The notes beneath the pieces were generated by a model that was not told the DNA's origin, made no database searches, and saw nothing but the letters and a program-made list of their open reading frames with translations. From contig CAWAOP010000021.1 of the NCBI GenBank assembly GCA_963783505.1, positions 62,001-126,000 on the forward strand: DNA of 64,000 nucleotides. The letters are read 5' to 3'. Below, piece by piece: positions 7,755 to 15,548 of the stretch (the stretch's first letter is position 1; the number at the start of each line of letters is the position of its first letter). The translations under genes were made by a program, and so were the position numbers. Source of the DNA: BOG-224 sp963783505 (lineage in GTDB: Bacteria > Acidobacteriota > Terriglobia > Bryobacterales > Bryobacteraceae).

Positions 7755-9089
7755 ATCGGACATCGCGTACTCATTGTTGGCGGGGGATTCGGCGGCTTGT
7801 ACGCGGCGCGGAAGCTGCGACGCGCGGCGGCCGAGATTACTCTCATCGACAAGCGCAATTTCCATTTGTTCCAGCCCCTTCTCTATCAGGTGGCGACCGG
7901 TTCGCTTTCGCCGGCCGATATTTCGGCTCCGCTACGCGGCATTCTCAGCCGCCAGAAAAACATCAGGGTGCTGCTGGGCGAAGCCGCCGATATCGATCCG
8001 CGCGGCCGCCGCGTGACCCTGGCGGACGGCGCTGCGTACGAGTATGACTCGCTGATTGTCGCTACTGGATTGGAGACTTCCTACTTCGGTCACGACGAGT
8101 GGCGCGCGTGGGCGCCCAGCCTCAAGAGCGTGGAAGAGGCCATCGCAATCCGGCGCAAAATCTTATCCGCCTTCGAAGCGGCCGAACGCGCCGGCGACGA
8201 TCGAGAGCGCCGGGCATGGCTGACTTTCGCTATCGTGGGCGCCGGCGCGACCGGCGTGGAGTTGGCGGGCGCGCTGGGCGAGATTGCCAATCACACGCTG
8301 AAACGGGATTTCCGCGCGATTCGTCCGGAGGAGGCGCGCATCATCCTGCTGGACGGCGCGCCGCGGGCGCTGCCGGGCTTCCCCGAAGACCTTTCGGGCC
8401 GCGCCGAAAACGCGCTGCTGCGATTGGGCGTGCGTCTTCGCAGCGGAGTGACGGTGGAGACGGTGGACGCCGACGGCGTCCTGGTTCGCGACGCCGATGG
8501 CGCGCCGGAGCGCTACGAAGCGCGCACCGTGTTGTGGGCCGGCGGCGTGATGGCGGCGGGTTTTGGCCGGACTTTGGCCGGGAGAACCGCGGCGCCCACG
8601 GACAGGCGCGGCCGGATACGGGTGAGTCCCGATCTCAGCGTTCCGGGGTATCCGGAGATCCATGTCGTGGGAGATTTGGCCTGCATCGAGGGGCCCGATG
8701 GGCAGCCGCTGCCCGGCGTGGCGCAGGTGGCGATGCAGGGCGGAGCGTATGTGGCGCGCGCGATCGAGGAACGGCTCCAGGCCGGGAGGGAGCGGAGCTC
8801 GCGGCCGTTCCACTACATCGACAAAGGCGAGCTGGCTGTGATCGGACGCGGCGCGGCGGTGGCGAACATTTATGGCTTGCGCCTATGGGGACTGCTCGCC
8901 TGGCTGGTGTGGCTGTTCATCCACCTGGTGCACCTGATTCAGTTCCAAAGCCGGGTGGTAGTTCTGATTCAATGGGCGTTCCAATACGTCAGCTTCGGCC
9001 GCCGAGCGAGACTGATCACGGGAGATGACGCGGCGGGCGCGAGCGCGCGGGGCGAGACGGCGGGCTCGGATCGCTCAAAGGGAGATTGA
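7755..9089 (+). CDS. ndh: Type II NADH dehydrogenase (FAD-dependent), start codon unclear
   Basis: The product is an NDH-2-like flavoprotein. The FAD Rossmann loop VLIVGGGFGGLYAARKLRRA is at the N-terminus, followed by FHLFQPLLYQVATGSLSP, the NAD loop FAIVGAGATGVELAGALGEI, and the FAD closing motif HVVGDLACIEGPDGQPLPGVAQVA. Near the end is a hydrophobic helix (LWGLLAWLVWLFIHLVHLI) for membrane attachment. It oxidises NADH and reduces quinone without proton pumping. No ATG, GTG or TTG lies in frame between the stop at 7620-7622 and the Rossmann loop; the first is a TTG at 7797, inside it. I place the start at ATC 7755 (then GHRVLIVGGG) as a compromise, giving 444 residues. Confidence 0.88.
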   Translation: MGHRVLIVGGGFGGLYAARKLRRAAAEITLIDKRNFHLFQPLLYQVATGSLSPADISAPLRGILSRQKNIRVLLGEAADIDPRGRRVTLADGAAYEYDSLIVATGLETSYFGHDEWRAWAPSLKSVEEAIAIRRKILSAFEAAERAGDDRERRAWLTFAIVGAGATGVELAGALGEIANHTLKRDFRAIRPEEARIILLDGAPRALPGFPEDLSGRAENALLRLGVRLRSGVTVETVDADGVLVRDADGAPERYEARTVLWAGGVMAAGFGRTLAGRTAAPTDRRGRIRVSPDLSVPGYPEIHVVGDLACIEGPDGQPLPGVAQVAMQGGAYVARAIEERLQAGRERSSRPFHYIDKGELAVIGRGAAVANIYGLRLWGLLAWLVWLFIHLVHLIQFQSRVVVLIQWAFQYVSFGRRARLITGDDAAGASARGETAGSDRSKGD

Positions 9090-9091
9090 CG

Positions 9092-9520
9092 ATGCTTTCG
9101 TACCGCGCGATTTTGGAACGCGACACGAACGATACGATCCTGGTTTCGTTTCCGGATTTCCCGGAAGCGCACACCTTCGGAGACGACGAGCGCGATGCGC
9201 TGGCCCGCGCGGCCGATCTGTTGGAGGACGTGCTGGCCGACTACATCGAGAACCGGCGCGACGTGCCGGCGCCATCGAAGGTTCGCAAGCGGGATCGGCA
9301 TGTGACGCTCCCGGTTCTCACGGAAGCGAAGGTGAGCCTCTACCAGGAGATGAGAGCATCGGGCGCTCGAAAGGCGGAGTTGGCGCGACGCCTGGGTTGT
9401 AACATGCGCCAGGTGGACCGGTTATTGGATATTCACGACGCCTCGCGGCTGGATCAAATTGGGGCGGCCTTCGCGGCGCTGAACAAGCGCATGGTCATCG
9501 AGATCCGCGACGCGGCGTAG
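9092..9520 (+). CDS. hicB: HicB-family antitoxin with C-terminal helix-turn-helix, no HicA partner
   Basis: This 142-residue protein has an N-terminal HicB-like partial RNase H fold (YRAILERDTNDTILVSFPDF, then a DALARAADLLEDVLADYI helix). A C-terminal helix-turn-helix follows (GARKAELARRLGCNMRQVDRLL). HicB normally blocks HicA, a small mRNA-cleaving toxin, and represses the operon. No HicA-like gene lies on either side: ndh ends 2 bases before this start, and dinB follows. The start at 9092 has a GGGA ribosome site at 9080-9083. It may act alone as a regulator or be a remnant of a module. Confidence 0.85.
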   Translation: MLSYRAILERDTNDTILVSFPDFPEAHTFGDDERDALARAADLLEDVLADYIENRRDVPAPSKVRKRDRHVTLPVLTEAKVSLYQEMRASGARKAELARRLGCNMRQVDRLLDIHDASRLDQIGAAFAALNKRMVIEIRDAA

Positions 9521-9580
9521 GGCCGCGACGAACCATTGCGGCGGGGGCCTGCGCTCCTAGCCAAGGGCTACCATGGTTTC

Positions 9581-10799
9581 GTGAGAACGTTTTTCCACGT
9601 GGACATGGACGCCTTCTTCGTGTCCGTGGAAGAACTGTTCGATCCATCGCTGAAGGGCAAGCCTGTCGTGGTTGGCGGGCGGCCGAACGAGCGCGGGGTT
9701 GTCGCGGCGGCGTCTTATGCGGCGCGGAAGTTCGGCGTCCACTCTGCGTTGCCGTTGCGGACAGCTTACAAGCTGTGTCCACAAGCCGTCTTCGTGGAGG
9801 GCCATCCCGGCCGTTATCGCGAATACTCGCTAAAAGCGCAGGCCGTACTGCGAGAGTTTTCGCCGGTCGTAGAGATGGCTTCGATTGACGAAGCTTATCT
9901 CGATATGACGGGGACCGAGCGCCTGCACGGCCCGCCGCTCCGGGCGGCGCAGTCGCTTCACAACCGGATGAAAACCGCGACCGGCTTGAACTGCTCGATT
10001 GGAATTTCGGCTTCGCGCATGGTCGCGAAGATCGCCTCCGATCAGGCCAAGCCCAATGGCGCGCTGTGGATTGTTCCCGGCTCCGAGTCCGCGTTTCTGG
10101 CGCCGCTCGACGTGCGCAGGATTCCGGGCGTGGGGAAAGTCAGCGAGAAGAACCTTCACGACCTCGGCATTCGCAAGGTTGCGGATCTGGCGAAACTCGA
10201 AGATGCGTTTCTAGAGCGGCGATTCGGGAAGTGGGGGCTGGCGCTGGCAGGGAAAGCGCGCGGGCTCGACGCGGGCGCGTGGTTCGATGGCGAGATCGGA
10301 GCGGAGGAAGGCCCCAAATCCATCAGTCACGAACACACGTTTTCGGAGGACGAAGACGACGCGGCGCAACTCGAATCGACGCTTGCGCGATTGTGCGAGA
10401 TGGTGGGCCGCCGGTTGCGCGAACATGGGCTGAAGGCCGGAACGTTGCAACTCAAGCTGCGGCGTTCGGATTTTTCGACGATCACGCGCGCGCACTCGCT
10501 CGAGGCGGGAACCGATATCGATACCGACCTGTTCGAAGAGATTCGCGCGCTGTTCCAGGCGAACTGGAAGCCTGGGACGAAGGTGCGGCTGCTGGGCGTT
10601 CATGTGTCGCAGTGGGCGGAAGCGCCGGCGCAGATGAGCCTTGAGGGAGAGGGGCGGCGCGAAAAGTGGTCGGCCGCAATGGCTGCGGCGGACAAACTGC
10701 GCGACCGGTTTGGAGAATCGGCGGTCTCGCTGGCAGCGGGCATGCGGGGCGAGTTTCCGCGAGCGCACGCACGACGCGTTGCCGGAGCGGAAGAAGTAG
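9581..10799 (+). CDS. dinB: DNA polymerase IV, reading frame shifted near the 3' end
   Basis: A Y-family translesion polymerase. FFHVDMDAFFVSVEELFDPS holds the first catalytic Asp residues, ASIDEAYLDMTGTERL the second acidic pair; ASRMVAKIASDQAKP and the helix-hairpin-helix RRIPGVGKVSEKNLHDLGI follow. A GTG start at 9581 gives MRTFFHVDMD. As given, the frame misses its stop and runs to 11266 through antisense of the next gene. Removing one T from the TTT at 10754-10756 yields EFRERTHDALPERKK and a TAG at 10797-10799, a natural DinB end of 405 residues. So I annotate to 10799 with one frameshift. Confidence 0.87.
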
Positions 10800-10858
10800 T
10801 GGGGCATGCCTTTCTGTCTGCCGCCGCGCTTCCGCGCGGCGCACTGCTACCGTCCGCC

Positions 10859-11176
10859 TTACGCCACCGCTTCGAGCCCTTTCTTGGCTACCAGCGTAAG
10901 AAGTTTCAGCGACGCTCCGCGAGGGTGCTTTTCGCCGCGCTCCCACTGGCTGACCAAGCCGGTAGTCACGTTGAGGTAGCGTGCAAAGACGGCCTGGCTG
11001 GCGCCTTCCCGCAAACGCACGGTGCGAATTTCCCTGGGCCGCAACGGCCGCACAGTAGTGAGACAGAGGACATCGAATTCGCGCATCGTGCGTTTGTCCA
11101 TCAGCCCTGCCGAGTGAAGCCCCACGGCAGTCTCATGAACCGAACCCATCAAAGAACTGCGATACTTCTTATCCAT
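10859..11176 (-). CDS. higA: HigA/NadS-like helix-turn-helix antitoxin
   Basis: This 105-residue protein ends with a Cro/C1-type helix-turn-helix: EIRTVRLREGASQAVFARYL, NVTTGLVSQWERGEKHPRG, ASLKLLTLVAKKGLEA. The arrangement matches antitoxins encoded just after RelE/HigB toxins. It overlaps the upstream toxin gene by 8 bases. The likely roles are binding the toxin and repressing the operon at 11582-11605. It converges on dinB, whose corrected stop is 59 bases away. Confidence 0.87.
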   Translation of the reverse strand: MDKKYRSSLMGSVHETAVGLHSAGLMDKRTMREFDVLCLTTVRPLRPREIRTVRLREGASQAVFARYLNVTTGLVSQWERGEKHPRGASLKLLTLVAKKGLEAVA

Positions 11177-11543
11177 TGCGCTTCACCTCCAACAAAATTC
11201 CGGACTCAACCGCGCGCGCGATGTCCTTGTCGTCATAAGCAAGCAACTCGGACGCCAGCATCTTGAGAGCGGCCAACTCGTCCGCCGCCACGTTGTCCTG
11301 TGCGCTCTTCGCGAAGCCATGCACAAAAACGGCGCGGGTTCCCGATCTGAAAACGATCAACGTCCGAAACCCGCCCGACTTTCCCTTGCCTGCGCGCGCG
11401 ATCCGTTGCTTGATCACTCCCCCGCCGAGGTCGGCTGCGATCAGCCCGCGCTCCGCGGCATCTACAGCGCCGCGCAGTTCGGAATCGCCAATGCCCGCCT
11501 TCTTAGCGAAGCGCGCGAACGATTTCGTCTTGAATAACCGCAC
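11169..11543 (-). CDS. higB: RelE/HigB-like toxin (RelE-like, DUF1044 type)
   Basis: The 124-residue product matches the RelE-like toxin family closely: FKTKSFARFAKKAGIGDSEL, RGLIAADLGGGVIKQRIARA, GKGKSGGFRTLIVFRSGTRA, VFVHGFAKSAQDN, ELAALKMLASELL and a final ILLEVKRNG. Such toxins cleave mRNA at the ribosome. The family pattern K-S-G-G-x-R-T-L and the G-F-A-K block are intact, so the toxin may be active. It is the first gene of a toxin-then-antitoxin operon, with an extended dyad over its presumed -10 box. Confidence 0.88.
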   Translation of the reverse strand: MRLFKTKSFARFAKKAGIGDSELRGAVDAAERGLIAADLGGGVIKQRIARAGKGKSGGFRTLIVFRSGTRAVFVHGFAKSAQDNVAADELAALKMLASELLAYDDKDIARAVESGILLEVKRNG

Positions 11544-11546
11544 CGG

Positions 11547-12188
11547 CTATTTCGCTTTCTGCCCGCGATCACCACGGAATAAGTATAGCACTGAGTGCGA
11601 TATACGTTTCCGGGCTGGAATCGCAGGAGTGCCTGTCCGAGGGAATTCGGCTTGAGGGCCAATCGCGCCGCACTCACTTGGCCATGAAAGAACCCGATGA
11701 TCGTTTTGCCGTCCAGGATTTTGCCATTTCGCGATCATCTCGCGGATTTCTTTGCGCGTGAACCAGCGGGCTTCGATTTGTTCGTCGTCCATCGGCGTGG
11801 CCGTTCCTGAAATCAGATCCGTCGCCTGAAAGAGGTTCATACGCTCGGCGACGAAGCCGGGGCTGGCGTAGTAGGAGACCAGCTTCTTCCATTTCCGGGC
11901 TTTGTAGCCGGTCTCTTCGGCCAATTCACGCTTGGCTGCCTGGAGCGGATTCTCGCCCGGGTCGAGCCGGCCCGCGGGAAGTTCCCAGAGATACTTGGCG
12001 GCGGGAAGCCGGTACTGGCGCACCAGCAGAATGCGCTTCTTCTCATCCACGGCCATCATGACGGCCGAGCCGCTGTGGCGCACCACGGATCGCTTGATCG
12101 CGAATCCCGTTTTGGGATCGACGGCTTCTTCTTCCGTGACGCGGAACAGCTTGCATCGATAGACTTCGCGCGAAGAGGTGATTTTCAT
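11547..12188 (-). CDS. nudF: NUDIX hydrolase, ADP-ribose pyrophosphatase-like, 3' end frameshifted
   Basis: The start at 12188 (MKITSSREVYRCKLFRVTEE) is fixed by the ATGA overlap with the polX stop. The Nudix box is clear: GRLDPGENPLQAAKRELAEE followed by TGYKA (G-x5-E...REL-x-EE-x-G). Its substrate is probably ADP-ribose, hydrolysed to AMP and ribose-5-phosphate. After residue 147 the frame given drifts into an unlike sequence. Removing one T from plus-strand 11727-11729 restores EMIANGKILDGKTIIGFF, the usual NudF ending. A second extra base would then allow stop at 11674 (about 170 residues). The raw frame ends at 11547. Confidence 0.85.
   Translation of the reverse strand: MKITSSREVYRCKLFRVTEEEAVDPKTGFAIKRSVVRHSGSAVMMAVDEKKRILLVRQYRLPAAKYLWELPAGRLDPGENPLQAAKRELAEETGYKARKWKKLVSYYASPGFVAERMNLFQATDLISGTATPMDDEQIEARWFTRKEIREMIAKWQNPGRQNDHRVLSWPSECGAIGPQAEFPRTGTPAIPARKRISHSVLYLFRGDRGQKAK
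11582..11605. promoter_or_regulatory. Extended dyad over the -10 region of the higBA operon
   Basis: GTATA, GCACT, G, AGTGC, GA, TATAC: a 5-bp perfect core palindrome flanked by a second pair of inverted arms. On the minus strand TATACT at 11587-11582 can serve as the -10 box, about 40 bases before the toxin start. Binding here would block RNA polymerase. An autoregulatory operator is inferred. Confidence 0.65.
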
Positions 12189-13909
12189 TTTCGTTTGAGA
12201 GCGGCGGCGAACGCGGCGGCGCCGAGCGTATTCATGATATCGGATGGCGCGAGCCACGCGCGCCGCGCCGTGGTGACTCCGTATTTAATTCCAGCGAGAT
12301 GCTTGGGATGGTGCGCGTCGGTGTCGATGGTGAATTTGGCGCCCTTCGCTTTGGCCGCGCGAGCGAGGACCGCGTTCAGGTCCAGGCGCTCGGGGCTGGC
12401 GTTGATTTCCATCCACACGCCCCGGCGCACGGCCTCGGCCACCACGCGGTCGAAATCGAAGGAGAACGGATCGCGCTGCAAGAGCAGGCGGCCGGTGGGA
12501 TGGCCGAGAATGCGAACGCTCGGGCAATCGAGCGCGCGCAGCAGGCGGTCCGTCATTTCGGCGGCTTCCATGTTCATGTGGCTATGGACGCTGGCGACCA
12601 CGAGGTCCAGTTCCGCGAGCGCGTCATCGGCGATATCCATGGCGCCGCTTTTCAGGATGTCGCATTCGAGGCCGCTGAATACGCGAATGCCGAGATCGCC
12701 GTTAAGCTTGCGAACGCGCCGCGCGAATTCCACGACGCGTTTTTCGTCCAGGCCATTGGCCATCGCCAGAGCTTTGGAATGATCGGTGATGGCGATGTAC
12801 TCGTATCCGCGTTCGAGCGCGGCCGCGGCCATCTCCTCCAGCGTGCCCCGGCCGTCGGTCTCGGTAGTGTGCATGTGGAGATCGCCGCGGATGTGCCGCA
12901 TCTCGACGAGTTCGGGCAGACGGCCTTCGGCGGCGGCTTCGATTTCGCCGCGGTTTTCGCGCAGTTCGGGCGGAATCCACGCGAGGCCGAGCGCTTCGTA
13001 AACGCCCGCTTCGGTCTCGCCCGCCACCTTCACGTCGTCTTTCTCGCGAAACAGGCCGTACTCGTTGAGCTTGAGGCCCATCTTCACGGCGCGCGTACGC
13101 AGCGCGACGTTGTGCTCCTTGCCGCCGGTGAAATATTGCAGGGCCGCGCCGAAGCTCTCGGGCGGCAGCGCGCGCACATCCACCTGCAAGCCCTCGTGAC
13201 CCACTTTCGCGCTGGCCTTGTTCTCGCCGTGCCCAAGCACTTCGGCGACGCGCGGCCAGGCGGCGAACTTGTCGAGAGCGGCGGCGGCGTTCGGTCCGGT
13301 GACCAGCATGTCCAGGTCGCCCACGGTCTCCCGGCCGCGCCGCAAGCTCCCGGCGGGAGTGACGGTTTCGACGCCAGGAACCTGCGCCAGCAACTCCGTC
13401 ACTTCGGCGGCCATGCCATCGGCGTAACTCAGCAGGAATCGCCCGCTGCGCTGCCGGTACTGCGCGATGGAGCGCAGCACCTTCTCTTCGAGCTTGGCGC
13501 CCATGCGCGGCAGGACTTGCAGTTTGTGCTCGACGCACAGCCGCTCCAACTCGTCCATGGTGCTGATGCGGTAATGCTGGAGGATCAGCGCGATGCTCTT
13601 GGGTCCGAGGCCTTGAATCTTTAGGAATTCGAGCGCCGTGGGCGGAAATTTCTGCAGCAGTTCGTCGCGCCGCTCGCAGGAGCCGCGCGCGACGATTTCC
13701 CCCAGCGCGAAGGCCAGCCCTTTGCCGATACCAGGAATCTCGGTGACGCTCCGCGCCGGATCGCGCAGCAGATCTTCGACGCGCTCGGGATACCCTTCCA
13801 CCGCCGACGCGCCATTGCGATAGCTGCGGATACGAAAGCCATCATCGCCAGCGATCTCCATCAGGTCGGCGGTTTCCGCCAGCACGTGCGCGATATCTTT
13901 GTTCTCCAA
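12185..13909 (-). CDS. polX: DNA polymerase/3'-5' exonuclease PolX
   Basis: A 574-residue bacterial PolX. The N-terminal pol-beta-like part (1-320) has helix-hairpin-helix motifs (SVTEIPGIGKGLAFALGEIV, LKIQGLGPKSIALILQHY) and the nucleotidyltransferase strand GSLRRGRETVGDLDMLVTG. The C-terminal PHP domain (about 335-570) has RGDLHMHTTETDGRGTLEEM, AITDHSKALAMANG, and HSHMNM with DTDAHHP, the metal-binding His/Asp residues of a 3'-5' exonuclease or AP endonuclease. It acts in base-excision and gap repair. The gene is followed by nudF with ATGA coupling. Length is typical (about 570). Confidence 0.94.
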   Translation of the reverse strand: MENKDIAHVLAETADLMEIAGDDGFRIRSYRNGASAVEGYPERVEDLLRDPARSVTEIPGIGKGLAFALGEIVARGSCERRDELLQKFPPTALEFLKIQGLGPKSIALILQHYRISTMDELERLCVEHKLQVLPRMGAKLEEKVLRSIAQYRQRSGRFLLSYADGMAAEVTELLAQVPGVETVTPAGSLRRGRETVGDLDMLVTGPNAAAALDKFAAWPRVAEVLGHGENKASAKVGHEGLQVDVRALPPESFGAALQYFTGGKEHNVALRTRAVKMGLKLNEYGLFREKDDVKVAGETEAGVYEALGLAWIPPELRENRGEIEAAAEGRLPELVEMRHIRGDLHMHTTETDGRGTLEEMAAAALERGYEYIAITDHSKALAMANGLDEKRVVEFARRVRKLNGDLGIRVFSGLECDILKSGAMDIADDALAELDLVVASVHSHMNMEAAEMTDRLLRALDCPSVRILGHPTGRLLLQRDPFSFDFDRVVAEAVRRGVWMEINASPERLDLNAVLARAAKAKGAKFTIDTDAHHPKHLAGIKYGVTTARRAWLAPSDIMNTLGAAAFAAALKRK

Positions 13910-14103
13910 GTGCCCCTCATTAGCATTGTATCCAGGGGGATATCGTCGCCCGGCTCCGTACGGGCCAGATCCAGCTTGGCCGCGGTCTCGGCATCGACGA
14001 TTTCCTGCCCGCCCAGTTCCGAAAGAAAGGAAATGGCGACCAGTGCCTCAGTTTCCGGAAGGGCATCCACGAGCGATTGAAGGCGGATGCGGTTGTCGGA
14101 CAT
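13861..14103 (-). CDS. Small hypothetical protein overlapping the polX start
   Basis: An ATG at 14103 opens an 80-codon frame beginning MSDNRIRLQSLVDALPETEA. The helical start and the later EPGDDIPLDTML resemble small antitoxin-like proteins of the L-x-E-L-V-D-x-L-P type. It overlaps the polX start by 49 bases in another frame, so the last 16 residues (WRTKISRTCWRKPPT) are shared-DNA sequence and perhaps artefactual. No toxin partner is present. I do not recognise a named family; it may be coupled to polX expression. Confidence 0.45.
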   Translation of the reverse strand: MSDNRIRLQSLVDALPETEALVAISFLSELGGQEIVDAETAAKLDLARTEPGDDIPLDTMLMRGTWRTKISRTCWRKPPT

Positions 14104-14198
14104 GCTTCGTTTATAGATTCGCTGGGGATCGGCTACCGGCCGGACGCGTTCCGAAGACCCTATCAAAAGACACCCATTGCAGTCTCGGAGCGCATGAA

Positions 14199-14339
14199 TT
14201 GTATCAGGGCATGGCTTCAGCCCTGCCGCGGAACGCATACAAACGTGAGGGCTTCAGCCCTGCGGGTTGCCGGCCGGGGGCTGAAGCCCACTGTTATTGG
14301 GCCATTATTCGGCATGGCTAAAGCCAAGCCCTGATACAA
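14199..14339. repeat. 141-bp palindromic element with 12-bp terminal inverted repeats
   Basis: TTGTATCAGGGC at the left end is matched exactly by GCCCTGATACAA at the right end. Inside are two copies of GGCTTCAGCCCTG and an opposed GGGGGCTGAAGCCC, so the RNA would fold into a multi-hairpin. It lies between the polX-side genes and a DinB-fold gene. It differs in sequence from the GTGGGGC family. No coding capacity; it is probably a non-autonomous dispersed repeat. Confidence 0.7.
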
Positions 14340-14402
14340 GGCTGGAACTGAGCGAAGCCCTGCTTGGCGCGGACGTTTTCTGGCGGCCCTAAGCCGAAGG
14401 GA

Positions 14403-14915
14403 TCAGCCCCGCGGAAGCGGCGTATCCCCGCTCGGACCGTAAATGCCCGGCACCTTCGCGCCCATGGGGCGCAGATAGGTGGAAAGCTGGCCGCGATGAT
14501 GGACGCCGTGTTTGACCATCAGCGTCAGGTAGACGGCGCCCGGGAAGTTCATCATGCCGAAGAAATCGATCGGCGCGGCCAACCGCTCCGCCGAAACGCT
14601 CCTGGCGCGCTCCAACGCCGGTGGAATGTTCTCGTCGTACCACGCCAGAACATCCTGGGCCGTGCGGATATTTTCCGGCCGCTTGCTATCTCCGGGCTTG
14701 AACGCGCCCTCGGCCACGCTGTTCAGGAAGAACCATTCGGAGCTGGCGATGTGCCAGGCCAGATCGATGGCATTCGTGCTTTTGGGATCGGGCGTATAAC
14801 TTTCGTGGCCGGCCGGCACGGCGGCGATCACACTCTTGGTGGTCTGGCGTTCATGTTCGTAATCGGCGAGCGTAAACCCGGCGACGATTATGGCTTGTTC
14901 GGCGGTTAAATTCAC
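14403..14915 (-). CDS. DinB-superfamily (four-helix bundle, DUF664-like) metalloprotein
   Basis: GTG at 14915 is preceded by GGAGAAGGAA, an excellent ribosome site, giving 170 residues (MNLTAEQAIIVAGFTLADYE). An ATG-started longer frame reaches back to 15116 but has no homology-like sequence. The DinB-fold pattern is seen: IDLAWHIASSEWFFLNSV (first His), MVKHGVHHRGQLSTYLRPMG (the paired H-x3-H) and the end IYGPSGDTPLP. These proteins bind a divalent metal and many are thiol transferases using bacillithiol or mycothiol. That would fit bshC in this window, but the activity here is unknown. Confidence 0.8.
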   Translation of the reverse strand: MNLTAEQAIIVAGFTLADYEHERQTTKSVIAAVPAGHESYTPDPKSTNAIDLAWHIASSEWFFLNSVAEGAFKPGDSKRPENIRTAQDVLAWYDENIPPALERARSVSAERLAAPIDFFGMMNFPGAVYLTLMVKHGVHHRGQLSTYLRPMGAKVPGIYGPSGDTPLPRG

Positions 14916-15244
14916 TTCCTTCTCCTTCGGTAGTTGTCGGATCCGGTCCTTTGGCTGGGCGGCGATTCGCGGCGCCATGCCCATCCCACGCGGGCCCGCG
15001 GCGGCGCCTTCCTCTTGAGACATTGTAGACCGGCGGAGCGCCGCGGCGCCGTGAAAAACACGCCAAAGAATCGATACTTGTACCGCCGGAAGAACTTTGT
15101 CATCGGAAGATAGCAATCGTTAGCACACCCAAGCGAGTCTTGCCCAAAGCCTGTTCGAGCCGTAGAGTCGGTAAGAAAGGCTGAATATTCCAGCGGGGGC
15201 GCACCGATAACGGCGACGCGCGCCCCCGCCCGATGGGAGTTACC
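14916..15244. other. Divergent intergenic region with a 10-bp-stem leader hairpin
   Basis: The region holds no recognised gene. A perfect 10-bp inverted repeat lies at 15193-15202 (GCGGGGGCGC) and 15220-15229 (GCGCCCCCGC) with a 17-base loop, ending 15 bases before the ATG at 15245. No U-run follows, so it is not a classical terminator. A transcript with this leader would present a strong hairpin next to the ribosome site. Confidence 0.5.
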
Positions 15245-15514
15245 ATGAGCCCGATGCCGATATTTACCGAAAGCGCCACTCCGGCGCTTCCGGCTCCGCT
15301 CCAATCCGGCCCCGCAAATTCGGGCCCAGTCGAATGCCGCGTTTGCATGGGCGCTCACGACGCTCAGATCCACGCCGCGACGAAGAGCATCCACCTGTGG
15401 TTCCGCGGCGAAGTCCTCAAGCCGTTCATTTACCAAATGCTCGACGATCCCGAGTTCCGCGCCATGATCGACGGTCTGGCGGAATCCGGTGGGGCCTTCG
15501 ACGACGTGCACTGA
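15245..15514 (+). CDS. Small hypothetical protein with C-x2-C and IHAAT...IHLWFRGEV motif
   Basis: 89 residues from ATG 15245, with GGGAG 6 bases upstream; an in-frame ATG at 15233 is a less likely start. After a Pro/Ala-rich N-terminus comes the block CRVCMGAHDAQIHAATKSIH, then LWFRGEVLKPF. The two cysteines with nearby His residues suggest a small metal site. I recall similar short acidobacterial proteins of unknown role but cannot name a family. A strong hairpin precedes it. Confidence 0.6.
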   Translation: MSPMPIFTESATPALPAPLQSGPANSGPVECRVCMGAHDAQIHAATKSIHLWFRGEVLKPFIYQMLDDPEFRAMIDGLAESGGAFDDVH

Positions 15515-15548
15515 GCAGGGTGAGGAACGGCGACACGACCGGGGCCGC

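Noticed and set aside
10800..11266. C-terminal extension of DinB
   Set aside because: It is antisense to the HigA-like gene and a natural DinB end exists in the adjacent frame.
12299..13624. Long plus-strand frame opposite polX
   Set aside because: 441 codons open only because of GC-rich codon use in polX; no family pattern.
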